A stretch of DNA of 64,000 nt from JANQNX01 sp040217095 (GTDB lineage: Bacteria; Pseudomonadota; Gammaproteobacteria; Eutrophobiales; Eutrophobiaceae): NCBI GenBank assembly GCA_965229565.1, contig OZ245888.1, forward strand, positions 1,364,001 through 1,428,000, read 5' to 3'. Every line of letters starts with the position of its first letter. Within the stretch, counting starts at the first letter, position 1. The translations under genes were made by a program, and so were the position numbers. Shown here in pieces: positions 8,445 to 16,870 of the stretch. Under the pieces are notes generated by a model. It worked only from the letters and a program-made list of their open reading frames with translations. It did no database searches and was not told the origin of the DNA.

Positions 8445-8475
8445 AGCCATGCTGCCCTGTGAGGGCAGCATGGCT
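8445..8475 (-). other. strong hairpin between flp and the tadG-like gene
   Basis: A perfect 14-bp inverted repeat (AGCCATGCTGCCCT, 8445-8458, and its complement at 8462-8475) with a 3-nt loop lies 16 nt after the flp stop on the minus strand. No T-run follows, so it is not a standard intrinsic terminator. It probably stabilises the flp message or attenuates read-through, letting pilin be made in excess over the assembly proteins. That function is inference. Confidence 0.75.
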
Positions 8476-8491
8476 GAGCATATGAATAAGA

Positions 8492-8740
8492 CTAGGGTGC
8501 GGCTGCGTCGTTACTGGTCTGGTAGTCACCAAGTCCGCGTTGGGTTTCAGCTGCACCACCTTCCGTGTAGACGTCAGCTGTAGCGGTGCCACCAGATAAT
8601 TCAGCGGTCATGTTACCCATCTGGTCCGTTACCGTATCGCCAAAGACACTGTAAATACCAATTGCTGCAATAGCGATCAGGGCCACGATAATGATGTACT
8701 CTGTCATGCCCTGGCCCAGTTGTTTTACCAAGCGTTTCAT
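8492..8740 (-). CDS. flp: Flp/Fap-type prepilin (major Tad pilin)
   Basis: This 82-residue protein is the structural subunit of the Flp pilus. It has a short basic leader (MKRLVKQLGQG) cut after G11, then MTEYIIIVALIAIAAIGIYSVFG, the Flp motif with Glu at +3 of the mature chain and Tyr beside it. A polar tail of about 45 residues follows. A strong ribosome-binding site (GGAGGAGGA) precedes the ATG, as expected for an abundant protein. It is the first gene of the minus-strand Tad operon and diverges from htpG. Confidence 0.93.
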   Translation of the reverse strand: MKRLVKQLGQGMTEYIIIVALIAIAAIGIYSVFGDTVTDQMGNMTAELSGGTATADVYTEGGAAETQRGLGDYQTSNDAAAP

Positions 8741-8803
8741 TATGAATCCTCCTCCAACGGCCTATGCCTTTACGAAACTTTCAAGCGGCCATTATTATCC
8801 TTA

Positions 8804-8831
8804 ATTATAGTAAACGCAATCGAGTTTGAAA
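8804..8831 (-). promoter_or_regulatory. possible sigma-70 promoter for flp
   Basis: Reading the minus strand, a perfect TATAAT (8809-8804) lies about 65 nt upstream of the flp start. The -35 region at the right spacing (TTTCAA) is a poor match. This is a weak call based mainly on the -10 box and position in the divergent intergenic region. Confidence 0.3.
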
Positions 8832-8852
8832 CCGATTCTTTAAACTTTCTGA

Positions 8853-8880
8853 CTTGAAAAACAGCGACTTGTCCCTATCT
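8853..8880 (+). promoter_or_regulatory. sigma-32 (heat-shock) promoter of htpG
   Basis: CTTGAAA (8853-8859), 13 nt, then CCCTATCT (8873-8880) closely matches the RpoH consensus CTTGAAA-N13/14-CCCCATnT. It lies 41 nt before the htpG start codon, leaving room for a leader with the AGAGGA ribosome-binding site near 8906. The motif and the heat-shock gene behind it support each other. Confidence 0.8.
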
Positions 8881-8921
8881 ATTAGAATCTCGAGAATTAA
8901 GCTAAAGAGGACCAATCTGAC

Positions 8922-10805
8922 ATGCCAGTAGAAGCAAACCAGGAGACGCACGGTTTCCAGACCGAGGTCAAGCAACTCCTGCACTTGATGATCCACTCTC
9001 TCTACAGCAACCGCGAGATTTTCCTGCGCGAGCTGATTTCCAACGCCTCCGATGCCGCTGACAAGCTGCGTTTCGAGGCACTTAAAAATGACAGCCTGTA
9101 CGAGGACGACGCAGAGCTGAAAATTCGTATCGAATTTAACAAGGACCAGAAAACCATCACCGTTATTGATAACGGTATTGGCATGTCGCGCGATGAAGTG
9201 ATTGAACACCTGGGCACCATTGCCAAATCCGGCACAAAACAGTTTTTTGACTCCCTGACGGGTGATGAAACCAGGGATTCCAAATTGATCGGCCAGTTTG
9301 GTGTCGGTTTTTATTCCTGCTTTATCGTCGCCAGCAAGGTAGAGGTCGTTACCCGACGCGCCGGTATGGCCCGGGGTGAGGGTGTACGCTGGATTTCAAA
9401 TGGTGAGAATGATTACACCATCGAGACCGTGGACAGACCTAAACGGGGTACCAAGGTTATCTTGCACTTACGTGATGACATGGATGAATTCCTGGATGGC
9501 TGGCGCCTGCGTAGTATCGTCACCAAGTATTCCGACCATATCACCTTGCCGATAGTGATGGACAAGGAAGGCGAAGACGAGAAGGGCGAAGAGACGGTTA
9601 ACAAGGCCACGGCGCTGTGGACACGAAACAAGAAGGATATCAGCGACGAGGAATACAATGAATTTTACAAGCATGTTGGCCATGATTTCGAGGATCCGAT
9701 GGCGCATGTACACAGCAAGGTTGAGGGCAAGCTTGAATATACCTCGCTGCTTTATATTCCAGGCCGCGCTCCTTTCGATCTTTGGGACCGCGAGCAGCGC
9801 CACGGGGTGAAACTTTACGTGCGCCGCGTCTTCATCATGGACGATGCCGAGCAGTTGATTCCCTCCTGGCTACGTTTCGTGCGGGGTATTGTCGATTCCG
9901 ATGACCTGCCGTTAAACGTATCACGCGAAATACTGCAACATAACAAGGTGATCGACTCCATTCGTGCCGGTTGTACCAAAAAAGTACTGGGTCTGCTGAA
10001 GGAGATGGCGGAAAAAGAGCCGGACAAGTATGCCGGTTTCTGGAAGACCTTCGGAAAGGTGCTGAAAGAAGGCGTCATTGAGGGTGCCGATCACCTGGAC
10101 GATCTTTCCGAGCTGTTCCGCTTTGCCAGTACCCATGAAGACACGGAGGATCAGGGCGTATCACTGAAAGACTATGTCGGTCGTATGCAGGAAGGACAAA
10201 AAGCAATCTATTATGTGATAGCTGATTCACATGCCACGGCCAAGAACAGTCCGCACCTGGAAATCTTCCGCAAGAAGGGCATTGAAGTGTTGTTACTTTC
10301 CGACCCGATCGATGAATGGGTCACCACTCACCTGACCGAGTATGAAAACAAACCCTTGCAGTCGGTTAACAAGGGGCAGCTGGACCTTGGTGAAGTGCAG
10401 GACGAAGAAGAGAAAAAACAGGAAGAGCAAAAGAACAAGGACTATTCAAAACTGGTCGAGCGCATCAAGGCTATACTCGATGAAAGGGTCAAGGATGTGC
10501 GTATTACATCGCGCCTTACGACGTCACCGGCCTGCCTGGTCAGTGATGAGAACGACATGGGGCGGCATCTTGAACAAATCCTTAAGGCATCAGGTCAGGC
10601 TATCCCGGGTTCAAAACCCATTCTGGAAATAAACCCCGATCATCCGATCGTGAAAAAGATCGACAGTGAGACAGATGAGGAAAAATTTGGCGACTGGTCC
10701 CATATCCTGTTTGACCAGGCCTTGCTAAGTGAAGGTGGTCAGCTTGATGACCCGGCGAGTTTTGTGCATAAACTTAACTCAATGATCATGACACTAGCCG
10801 AGTGA
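8922..10805 (+). CDS. htpG: molecular chaperone HtpG (Hsp90)
   Basis: This 627-residue protein is the bacterial Hsp90, a cytosolic ATP-dependent chaperone that remodels client proteins as a dimer. The N-terminal GHKL ATPase domain shows FLRELISNASDAADKLR, DNGIGMSRDEV and GQFGVGFYSCFIVA. The middle and dimerisation domains follow at the usual length, with RGIVDSDDLPLNVSREILQ as the classic middle-domain signature. It has its own heat-shock promoter and a downstream terminator, so it is monocistronic. Nothing is unusual. Confidence 0.98.
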   Translation: MPVEANQETHGFQTEVKQLLHLMIHSLYSNREIFLRELISNASDAADKLRFEALKNDSLYEDDAELKIRIEFNKDQKTITVIDNGIGMSRDEVIEHLGTIAKSGTKQFFDSLTGDETRDSKLIGQFGVGFYSCFIVASKVEVVTRRAGMARGEGVRWISNGENDYTIETVDRPKRGTKVILHLRDDMDEFLDGWRLRSIVTKYSDHITLPIVMDKEGEDEKGEETVNKATALWTRNKKDISDEEYNEFYKHVGHDFEDPMAHVHSKVEGKLEYTSLLYIPGRAPFDLWDREQRHGVKLYVRRVFIMDDAEQLIPSWLRFVRGIVDSDDLPLNVSREILQHNKVIDSIRAGCTKKVLGLLKEMAEKEPDKYAGFWKTFGKVLKEGVIEGADHLDDLSELFRFASTHEDTEDQGVSLKDYVGRMQEGQKAIYYVIADSHATAKNSPHLEIFRKKGIEVLLLSDPIDEWVTTHLTEYENKPLQSVNKGQLDLGEVQDEEEKKQEEQKNKDYSKLVERIKAILDERVKDVRITSRLTTSPACLVSDENDMGRHLEQILKASGQAIPGSKPILEINPDHPIVKKIDSETDEEKFGDWSHILFDQALLSEGGQLDDPASFVHKLNSMIMTLAE

Positions 10806-10826
10806 ACACAGGCTGTTTTTCCAAAG

Positions 10827-10853
10827 AATAGGGCGTAAGCCCTATTTTTTTTT
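10827..10853 (+). terminator. intrinsic terminator of htpG
   Basis: AATAGGGC, loop GTAA, GCCCTATT, then a run of T. It lies 21 nt after the htpG stop. Confidence 0.92.
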
Positions 10854-10899
10854 CTATTCTTGATAGAGAATAAACCAAAAGCTACCAGACGATATATCG

Positions 10900-12534
10900 A
10901 TGGACTATAGTCAGGACAACTTCCTAGATCTCTTGCGAGAACTCAACGAAATCGGTATCGCGCTTTCGGCTGAGAAAGATCAGGATAACCTGCTTGAGAT
11001 GATCCTGTTAAAGGCCATGGAAATCACCCACGCTGATGGCGGCACGCTTTATTCCAAAACAGAGGATCAAAGGCTCAAATTCGAGATCCTTCATAATCAG
11101 TCACTGAATATCCACATGGGTGGTGCCAGTGGTAAAGAGATCGGCTTTTACCCCATCAAGCTCTACGACGAAAAGGGTAATGCCAATGATCACATGGTTG
11201 CCAGCTGGACCGCGATTACCGGTGAAACAAAAAATATTGAAGATGCCTATGCGTCGAAAGAATTCGACTTTTCCGGCACGCGTGACTTCGACAAGAAAAC
11301 CGGTTATCGATCGATATCATTTCTCACGGTTCCCATGAAGGACCACGAGAACGAGATTATTGGTGTACTGCAACTCATCAATAAAAAGGATAACAAGTCC
11401 GGCGACATCATGGCGTTCTCACAGCTGGATCAGCAGGTCGTTGAATCACTGGCGTCCCAGGCCGCTGTCACGATCACAAAGAAGAACCTGATTGATGCCC
11501 AGCGCAACCTGTTCGATTCGTTTATACAATTGATTGCGGACGCAATTGATGAGAAATCGCCTTATACAGCGGGCCATTGTCGGCGTGTGCCCATTATTAC
11601 CAGCATGCTGGCTGACGCAGTGAACAGGATAGATCGTGGGCCACTGAAAGACTTTTCCATGAATGAAGACGAAAAGTATGAGCTGGAGGTAGCGGCATGG
11701 CTGCACGATTGCGGCAAGATCACGACACCCGAGTATGTTGTTGACAAGGGCACCAAGCTGGAAACGATTTATGATCGTGTCAACGAGATCGATATGCGGG
11801 TCGAGGTGTTGCGACGTGATGCCATTATTAATTTCCTGAAAGCGAAACTAAAGGAGTTCGATAACAACAACGATATCGACATGGCCATCAGGGAAAGCAG
11901 TGAATTACAGTCCCAGCTTGAAGAACTGGAAAACGCGCGTCGTGATGTGCGCCAGTACAACGTGGGTGGCGAGTCGTTACAACAAACAGATATTGAAAGA
12001 ATTGAGCATATTGCTGAATACACATGGCAGGACGCAGCAGGCGAGACCAGGCACTTGCTTGATGATGAAGAAAAACAGAATCTTGAAATTGGTCGCGGCA
12101 CGTTGACTATGCGTGAACGGGAAATTATCAACAACCACGTCAGTGTTTCAATCAAGATGCTGGAGTCGTTGCCATATCCCAAACACCTGCGCCGTGTGCC
12201 GGAATTTGCCGGGGGTCATCATGAAAAAATTGACGGTACCGGTTATCCGAATAAATTGACGGGTGACCAGATGTCGCTACAGGCCAGGATTGTTGCTATC
12301 GCCGATGTGTTTGAAGCACTGACTGCCAGTGACCGTCCCTACAAGAAAGCCATGCCGTTATCACAGTCATTACAGATACTGGGGCAGATGAAAGTCGATA
12401 AACATATAGACGGCGATTTGTTCGATATCTTTATCAACGAAAAGATTTACCTGGATTACGCCGCCCAATTCCTCGAAGACAGCCAGGTTGATGACATCAA
12501 TTTCGATGCCATTCCCGGTTATACCCCCCTGTAG
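10900..12534 (+). CDS. GAF domain-HD-GYP phosphodiesterase
   Basis: This 544-residue cytoplasmic protein has an N-terminal GAF sensory domain (about 10-195) and a C-terminal HD-GYP domain, which hydrolyses cyclic di-GMP in characterised members. The metal-binding HD is in LHDCGK (residues 268-273) and the GYP signature is HHEKIDGTGYP (440-450), followed by IADVFEALTASDRPY. The distance between HD and HHEK is about 170 residues instead of roughly 60. The extra segment (about 290-400) is charged, with a probable coiled coil (ELQSQLEELENARRDVRQ). All key catalytic residues seem present. Its neighbour prmB follows 14 nt later, so the two may be cotranscribed, though functionally unrelated. Confidence 0.92.
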   Translation: MDYSQDNFLDLLRELNEIGIALSAEKDQDNLLEMILLKAMEITHADGGTLYSKTEDQRLKFEILHNQSLNIHMGGASGKEIGFYPIKLYDEKGNANDHMVASWTAITGETKNIEDAYASKEFDFSGTRDFDKKTGYRSISFLTVPMKDHENEIIGVLQLINKKDNKSGDIMAFSQLDQQVVESLASQAAVTITKKNLIDAQRNLFDSFIQLIADAIDEKSPYTAGHCRRVPIITSMLADAVNRIDRGPLKDFSMNEDEKYELEVAAWLHDCGKITTPEYVVDKGTKLETIYDRVNEIDMRVEVLRRDAIINFLKAKLKEFDNNNDIDMAIRESSELQSQLEELENARRDVRQYNVGGESLQQTDIERIEHIAEYTWQDAAGETRHLLDDEEKQNLEIGRGTLTMREREIINNHVSVSIKMLESLPYPKHLRRVPEFAGGHHEKIDGTGYPNKLTGDQMSLQARIVAIADVFEALTASDRPYKKAMPLSQSLQILGQMKVDKHIDGDLFDIFINEKIYLDYAAQFLEDSQVDDINFDAIPGYTPL

Positions 12535-12548
12535 TTATATTCATCAGC

Positions 12549-13427
12549 GTGACCGACACAGCGACGCCGCGGACTCTTGTCGAGTTTGCTGAAAACTGTT
12601 TTAAAGAATCAGACCTGTACTATGGTCACGGTACTGATAACCCTGCCGACGAAGCCTTTTACCTGGTAATGACAGCACTGCAACTCGATTTCGATTGTGA
12701 TGAAGCGGTGCTGGACCAGGCGTTACCTGCCGCTATTGCCGACAAGGTAAAGACCCTGGTGCGCAGAAGAATTGATGAACGTGTTCCCGTGGCTTACCTC
12801 GTCAACGAGGCCTGGTTTGCGGGTTTGCCGTTCTATGTTGATGAGCGAGTACTGATCCCACGCTCACCTGTTGCGGAATTAATACAGGAAAAATTTTCGC
12901 CGTGGATCGAGGAAGACGATGTCACAAGCATACTTGATCTCGGCACCGGCAGTGCCTGTATCCCGGTTGCCTGTGCGTATGCCTTCGCGGAGGCAGAGAT
13001 CGATGCGGTCGACATCGACACCGATGCGCTTGCAGTTGCAGTTAAAAACCTCGAACTACACAACATGACGGATCGCATTTGCCTGTACCAGTCAGACCTG
13101 TTCGAGCAGTTGCCGGCCAGGCAATACGACATCATCATCAGTAATCCACCCTATGTTGGCCAGGAAGAAATGCAGGACCTGCCAGCAGAGTACCGTCATG
13201 AACCCGTGCATGCACTTGAAGCCGATGACAATGGCCTGTTGCTGGTAGACCGCATACTGAAACAGGCTTGTAACTATTTAACGGAGCAGGGCATCCTTAT
13301 TGTTGAGGTAGGTAACAGCAAGGAGGCACTGGTTGAAAAATACCCGGGATTGCCGTTTACCTGGCTGGAATTTGAAAATGGCGGGGATGGTGTTTTCCTG
13401 CTTAATAAGTCGGATCTTTTAATCTGA
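12549..13427 (+). CDS. prmB: 50S ribosomal protein L3 N5-glutamine methyltransferase PrmB
   Basis: This 292-residue protein is a class I SAM-dependent methyltransferase that methylates a glutamine of ribosomal protein L3. The SAM-binding motif I is ILDLGTGSACIPVACA (about 128-143) and the catalytic NPPY is in IISNPPYVGQEEMQDLP. The NPPYVGQEEM and RHEP segments distinguish PrmB from PrmC. The start is a GTG at 12549, 14 nt after the HD-GYP stop. Length is normal for the family. Confidence 0.95.
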   Translation: MTDTATPRTLVEFAENCFKESDLYYGHGTDNPADEAFYLVMTALQLDFDCDEAVLDQALPAAIADKVKTLVRRRIDERVPVAYLVNEAWFAGLPFYVDERVLIPRSPVAELIQEKFSPWIEEDDVTSILDLGTGSACIPVACAYAFAEAEIDAVDIDTDALAVAVKNLELHNMTDRICLYQSDLFEQLPARQYDIIISNPPYVGQEEMQDLPAEYRHEPVHALEADDNGLLLVDRILKQACNYLTEQGILIVEVGNSKEALVEKYPGLPFTWLEFENGGDGVFLLNKSDLLI

Positions 13428-13470
13428 AAATAATTCATTTATTTAGGATCTGATTTCACCTTTGAACGGC

Positions 13471-13860
13471 GACTTACTTTTCTTTATAGAAAAGTAAGCA
13501 AAAGAATTTTTTCCCGCTGGCTTGATCTTTGATTGCCCTCATGGTTCAACAGCGTTTACGCGTCGCGCATACATTCGTCCATGAATGAATGCGCTAAAAA
13601 TGACGTCCTGCCATTTTTTTTCGCTAACGCGGTTTCACCATTCGGCAAGCCAGCACGGAAAGGATCCCCTTATGGCATGCCGAGGATTGACCGATTCACA
13701 GGGACGAGCGACATGGACGTCGCGAGAGCATATTGATGACAGGAGTCATCTATATGCGTGCCCGTAGTAAATCGGGAAGGACGAGGGTATCGTGTAACGA
13801 CATGCCAATGGGGTGCCGTTCTCTTTGGTTATTTTCTCTTGGGCACGCAAGAGAAAGTAA
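13471..13860. repeat. non-coding interspersed element bounded by related hairpins
   Basis: This fills most of the 500-nt gap between prmB and soxC. The left end is a perfect hairpin (CTTACTTTTCT, loop TTAT, AGAAAAGTAAG at 13473-13498). The right end is a related hairpin (TTATTTTCTCTTG, 6-nt loop, CAAGAGAAAGTAA at 13829-13860). Inside is a third stem (GCGCAT-A-CATTC paired with GAATG-A-ATGCGC, 13565-13594) and a short one (GATGAC/GTCATC near 13735). From memory, ends of the type TTACTTTCTTTT/AAAAGAAAGTAA are common interspersed repeats in gammaproteobacterial genomes. Short frames inside have no family resemblance, so I treat it as non-coding. Confidence 0.65.
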
Positions 13861-13927
13861 CTCGCTGTAAAAGCGAAAAGCAATTTTACTGTTTATAATG
13901 TCTTATAGAAGGATTGACAGATAACTC

Positions 13928-15286
13928 ATGTCTAATGACAAAACAGAAGATGATTTGATTGGTGATTACCAGGTTGCTGGTAACGGCCTGCTTGATCGCC
14001 GCCTGTTCTTGAAAAAAGGAATACAATTCGGTGCCATTACCACCCTGGCATCGGCTGCGGCACAACCTCTGCAAGCGGCTACTGACACGGATTTCAATCC
14101 TGCCCGTCCGCCCTGGATGAACAAACCGGGTGACCCCTTTTCCATTTATGGTACGCCTTCGAAGTACGAAGACCGCGTAGTGCGCTTCCCGACACAAAAC
14201 GAGGCCGTGCCCGGTAACGGTGTGTCATGGACCCCGTTACACCTCATGGAAGGCACGATCACGCCAAATGGCCTGCACTACGAGCGACATCATAATGGCG
14301 TACCGCAAATCGATCCGGCCAAACATAAATTGCTCATTCATGGCCTGGTAAATAAAGACCTGTTTTTCAGCATGGATGATTTACTGCGTTACCCGATGCA
14401 ATCGCGAATATGCTTTATTGAATGTGGCGGTAACAGCAATGCCGGCTGGAACAGTTCACCGTCACGGTCCGAGGCCGGCTACTTCAACGGTATGGCTTCA
14501 AACAGCGAGTGGACCGGTATTCCCTTGTCCGTCCTGTTGAACGAGGTTGGTGTCAAGAAAGATGCGAAATGGATCATAGCCGAGGGCGCCGACGCCTTTA
14601 ACATGCAGATGTCGATACCCATCGAAAAAGCCATGGACGATGCCTTGCTGGCCATCTATCAAAACGGTGAAAAAATACGGCCCGAGAATGGTTACCCGTT
14701 AAGGCTGGTTTTACCGGGCTGGGAAGGAGTATTAAACGTAAAGTGGTTACGCCGGCTCAAGCTAACCAATCGACCGGTGATGGCACGCAACGAGACCTCA
14801 CGCTACACGGAGTTGTTGCCGTCCGGCAAGGCACGGCAATTTACATTCTTTATTGAAGCAAAATCACTGATTACCTCGCCTTCTGCGCACATGCTATTGA
14901 AGAAACCGGGCCTGTACCAGGTCACCGGTCTGGCCTGGTCCGGTCGTGGCAAGATTAGCAAGGTGGATGTCTCTGCTGATGGTGGCAAGACCTGGGCCGA
15001 GGCCGAGTTGCAGGAACCGGTACTGGATCGCGCCTTTACCCGTTTTCGTATGCCTTGGCAGTGGAATGGCAAGCCAGCCATTCTAAAGAGTCGTGCCACG
15101 GATGAGACCGGTTACGTGCAGCCCGAACGTACAGAATTGGTCAAGCAACGTGGCAAGCACGGGTTTTTTCACTATAACGCCATCATCAACTGGCAGGTTG
15201 ATGAAGATGGTTTCGTTTCACATGTCTATGATAAAGATGAACAGCAAACACCTTCTGAAATCAGTATTGATAGCGGCTGGGATTAG
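13928..15286 (+). CDS. soxC: sulfane dehydrogenase/sulfite dehydrogenase molybdopterin subunit SoxC
   Basis: This 452-residue periplasmic molybdoenzyme oxidises protein-bound sulfane sulfur, or sulfite, and passes electrons to a cytochrome c. A Tat signal is visible (DRRLFLKKG, then a hydrophobic stretch ending PLQA, about residue 50). The sulfite-oxidase fold follows, with the molybdenum-ligating cysteine in RICFIECGGNSNAGW (about 161-175). The C-terminal dimerisation domain starts near 320 (SAHMLLKKPGLYQVTGLAWSG, KVDVSADGGKTW). SoxD overlaps its 3' end. No other sox genes lie in the window. The alternative is a SorA-type sulfite dehydrogenase, but the N-terminal half looks SoxC-like. Confidence 0.92.
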   Translation: MSNDKTEDDLIGDYQVAGNGLLDRRLFLKKGIQFGAITTLASAAAQPLQAATDTDFNPARPPWMNKPGDPFSIYGTPSKYEDRVVRFPTQNEAVPGNGVSWTPLHLMEGTITPNGLHYERHHNGVPQIDPAKHKLLIHGLVNKDLFFSMDDLLRYPMQSRICFIECGGNSNAGWNSSPSRSEAGYFNGMASNSEWTGIPLSVLLNEVGVKKDAKWIIAEGADAFNMQMSIPIEKAMDDALLAIYQNGEKIRPENGYPLRLVLPGWEGVLNVKWLRRLKLTNRPVMARNETSRYTELLPSGKARQFTFFIEAKSLITSPSAHMLLKKPGLYQVTGLAWSGRGKISKVDVSADGGKTWAEAELQEPVLDRAFTRFRMPWQWNGKPAILKSRATDETGYVQPERTELVKQRGKHGFFHYNAIINWQVDEDGFVSHVYDKDEQQTPSEISIDSGWD

Positions 15287-15779
15287 TAGCGCCCACGCGG
15301 ATGTCACGCAGTCGCCGCAACTCGGCCATGCGGCTACGGCGGAAGAGATCGCGGCCTGGGATACCAGCATCTTTCCTGATGGGGAAGGATTGCCGGATGG
15401 CAATGGTAGCGTGACCGACGGAGAGGTTATTTACCAGCAACAGTGCATTGCCTGTCATGGTGAAAACGGACTGGGCACGCAACTCGGTGATCAACTGGCC
15501 GGTGCGCAAATGGGTTTAACCAGCGACTACCCGGAAAAAACCATTGGTTCCTACTGGCCCTATGCCACCACCGTATTTGATGTGGTGCGCCGCTCCATGC
15601 CGATGACGGCACCCGGCTCGTTAACCGATGACGAAGTCTATGCCGTTACGGCCTACCTGCTGTACCTGAATAACCTGGTAGATAAAGAAGCGGTGCTGGA
15701 CAAGGCATCTTTACCAAAGATAAAAATGCCGAATGAAGACGGGTTTATTGATGCCTATCAACTCGAGGAAATCAACTAA
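15237..15779 (+). CDS. soxD: SoxD/SorB-like monohaem c-type cytochrome
   Basis: This 180-residue cytochrome is the likely electron acceptor of SoxC. It has a signal peptide (MNSKHLLKSVLIAAGISSAHA), one haem-binding CIACH and a probable methionine ligand in RSMPMTAPGSL. Characterised SoxD from Paracoccus is dihaem and about twice as long, so this is the short monohaem type. The start is chosen for its signal peptide; in-frame ATGs at 15222 and 15228 are also possible. The gene overlaps the end of soxC by about 50 nt in another frame, implying coupled translation. Confidence 0.85.
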   Translation: MNSKHLLKSVLIAAGISSAHADVTQSPQLGHAATAEEIAAWDTSIFPDGEGLPDGNGSVTDGEVIYQQQCIACHGENGLGTQLGDQLAGAQMGLTSDYPEKTIGSYWPYATTVFDVVRRSMPMTAPGSLTDDEVYAVTAYLLYLNNLVDKEAVLDKASLPKIKMPNEDGFIDAYQLEEIN

Positions 15780-15820
15780 AAACCTGTAACCCCCGGTTTG
15801 TTAAATGGAATAATTCATTC

Positions 15821-16870
15821 ATGAATGCCACCTCAGTCCAGCATCGCGGGATATTTCCATACCTGTCGGCGGATTATTGCTTCATCGGTCTTATCCCGGC
15901 GGTGGCAGTAGTAACGGGTCTGTTTGCCTACTTTAACCCGCAATATTTCCTGTTAATCCTGTTGCTGGATCTGTGGTTACTGGGATATCACCATGTGATC
16001 TCAACGTTTACCCGGATCGGGTTTGACAAAAGCAGCGTGTTTGAACACTGGAAGTTGCTGTTCCCGTTACCCGTACTCGTTTGCATTTTTGTTTATTCGG
16101 GCTATCAATTTGCTGGCGGTATCCTGATCGGCAGTATTTATCTTTACTGGCAGTGGTATCACTACACCAGGCAAAGCGAGGGTATTGCTAAAACCTACGC
16201 GATAAAATCAGGCAGCAAGCAATTTGCCAACAGTCCTTTTAACCGGGTGGTTTTTTACCTTGTTCCGGCAGCCAGTTTTTTATATTTAATCAGCAGCGGT
16301 CCGGATCAATTCCTGACCATACCGATTTACACTTTCTATCTGCCAGACTCGTTCCGGAGTTTTTTAATCTGCCTGTGTCTCGTGTGCATTGCAGGCTGGT
16401 TATTTACTGCTATCAAGGCTTATATTAAAAATGAAATTAGCGGCTTATACCTGGGGTACAGTCTTTCACATTTCTTTATTTATATTGTTTCCTACATTGT
16501 TATCAACGAGATCAATTATTCCTGGCTAACGATTAACATCTGGCACAATGCACAATACATTGCATTCGTCTGGCTATATAACAGGAAGCGCTATGCTTCG
16601 GGTATCGATCCCATGCGCCGGGTTATTTCCTACCTGAGCCAACCGGGCAGGTTTGCCCAGTACTTGCTTGTTTGTTTAATGTTCTCAACCCTGACTTATC
16701 TTTTCCTGAAATGGGCTATCAGCACCTTGCATGAAGCGGCCGGAATTGATCTTGCCCTGACGGGCCTGGTGTACTTTGCAATCAACTTTCATCACTACAT
16801 CGTCGACTCGAAGATATGGAAACTGAGAAAACAGGAAATCAGCAGGAACCTGGTCTCGTCCACAGGCTAA
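15821..16870 (+). CDS. uncharacterised polytopic membrane protein with conserved-looking histidines
   Basis: This 349-residue protein has about eight hydrophobic segments. Four segments combine membrane helices with His or aromatic clusters: LGYHHVISTFTRIGF (about 54-68), YWQWYHYTRQ (about 108-117), NIWHNAQYIAFVWLYNRKR (about 240-258) and AINFHHYIVDSKIWKLRK (about 322-339). Such paired His at membrane borders recall di-iron membrane oxygenases or desaturases, but the spacing does not fit the standard HxxxH/HxxHH pattern, so I do not assign a function. It lies 42 nt after soxD and its 3' end overlaps the acyltransferase start by 55 nt. Confidence 0.75.
   Translation: MNATSVQHRGIFPYLSADYCFIGLIPAVAVVTGLFAYFNPQYFLLILLLDLWLLGYHHVISTFTRIGFDKSSVFEHWKLLFPLPVLVCIFVYSGYQFAGGILIGSIYLYWQWYHYTRQSEGIAKTYAIKSGSKQFANSPFNRVVFYLVPAASFLYLISSGPDQFLTIPIYTFYLPDSFRSFLICLCLVCIAGWLFTAIKAYIKNEISGLYLGYSLSHFFIYIVSYIVINEINYSWLTINIWHNAQYIAFVWLYNRKRYASGIDPMRRVISYLSQPGRFAQYLLVCLMFSTLTYLFLKWAISTLHEAAGIDLALTGLVYFAINFHHYIVDSKIWKLRKQEISRNLVSSTG

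Noticed and set aside
8445..8475. flp-tadG hairpin as a normal terminator
   Set aside because: No T-run follows on the minus strand, so I list it as a processing or attenuation hairpin.
13533..13767. Two overlapping frames of about 60-67 codons in the repeat element
   Set aside because: No ribosome-binding site, no recognisable product, and the region is a hairpin-bounded repeat.
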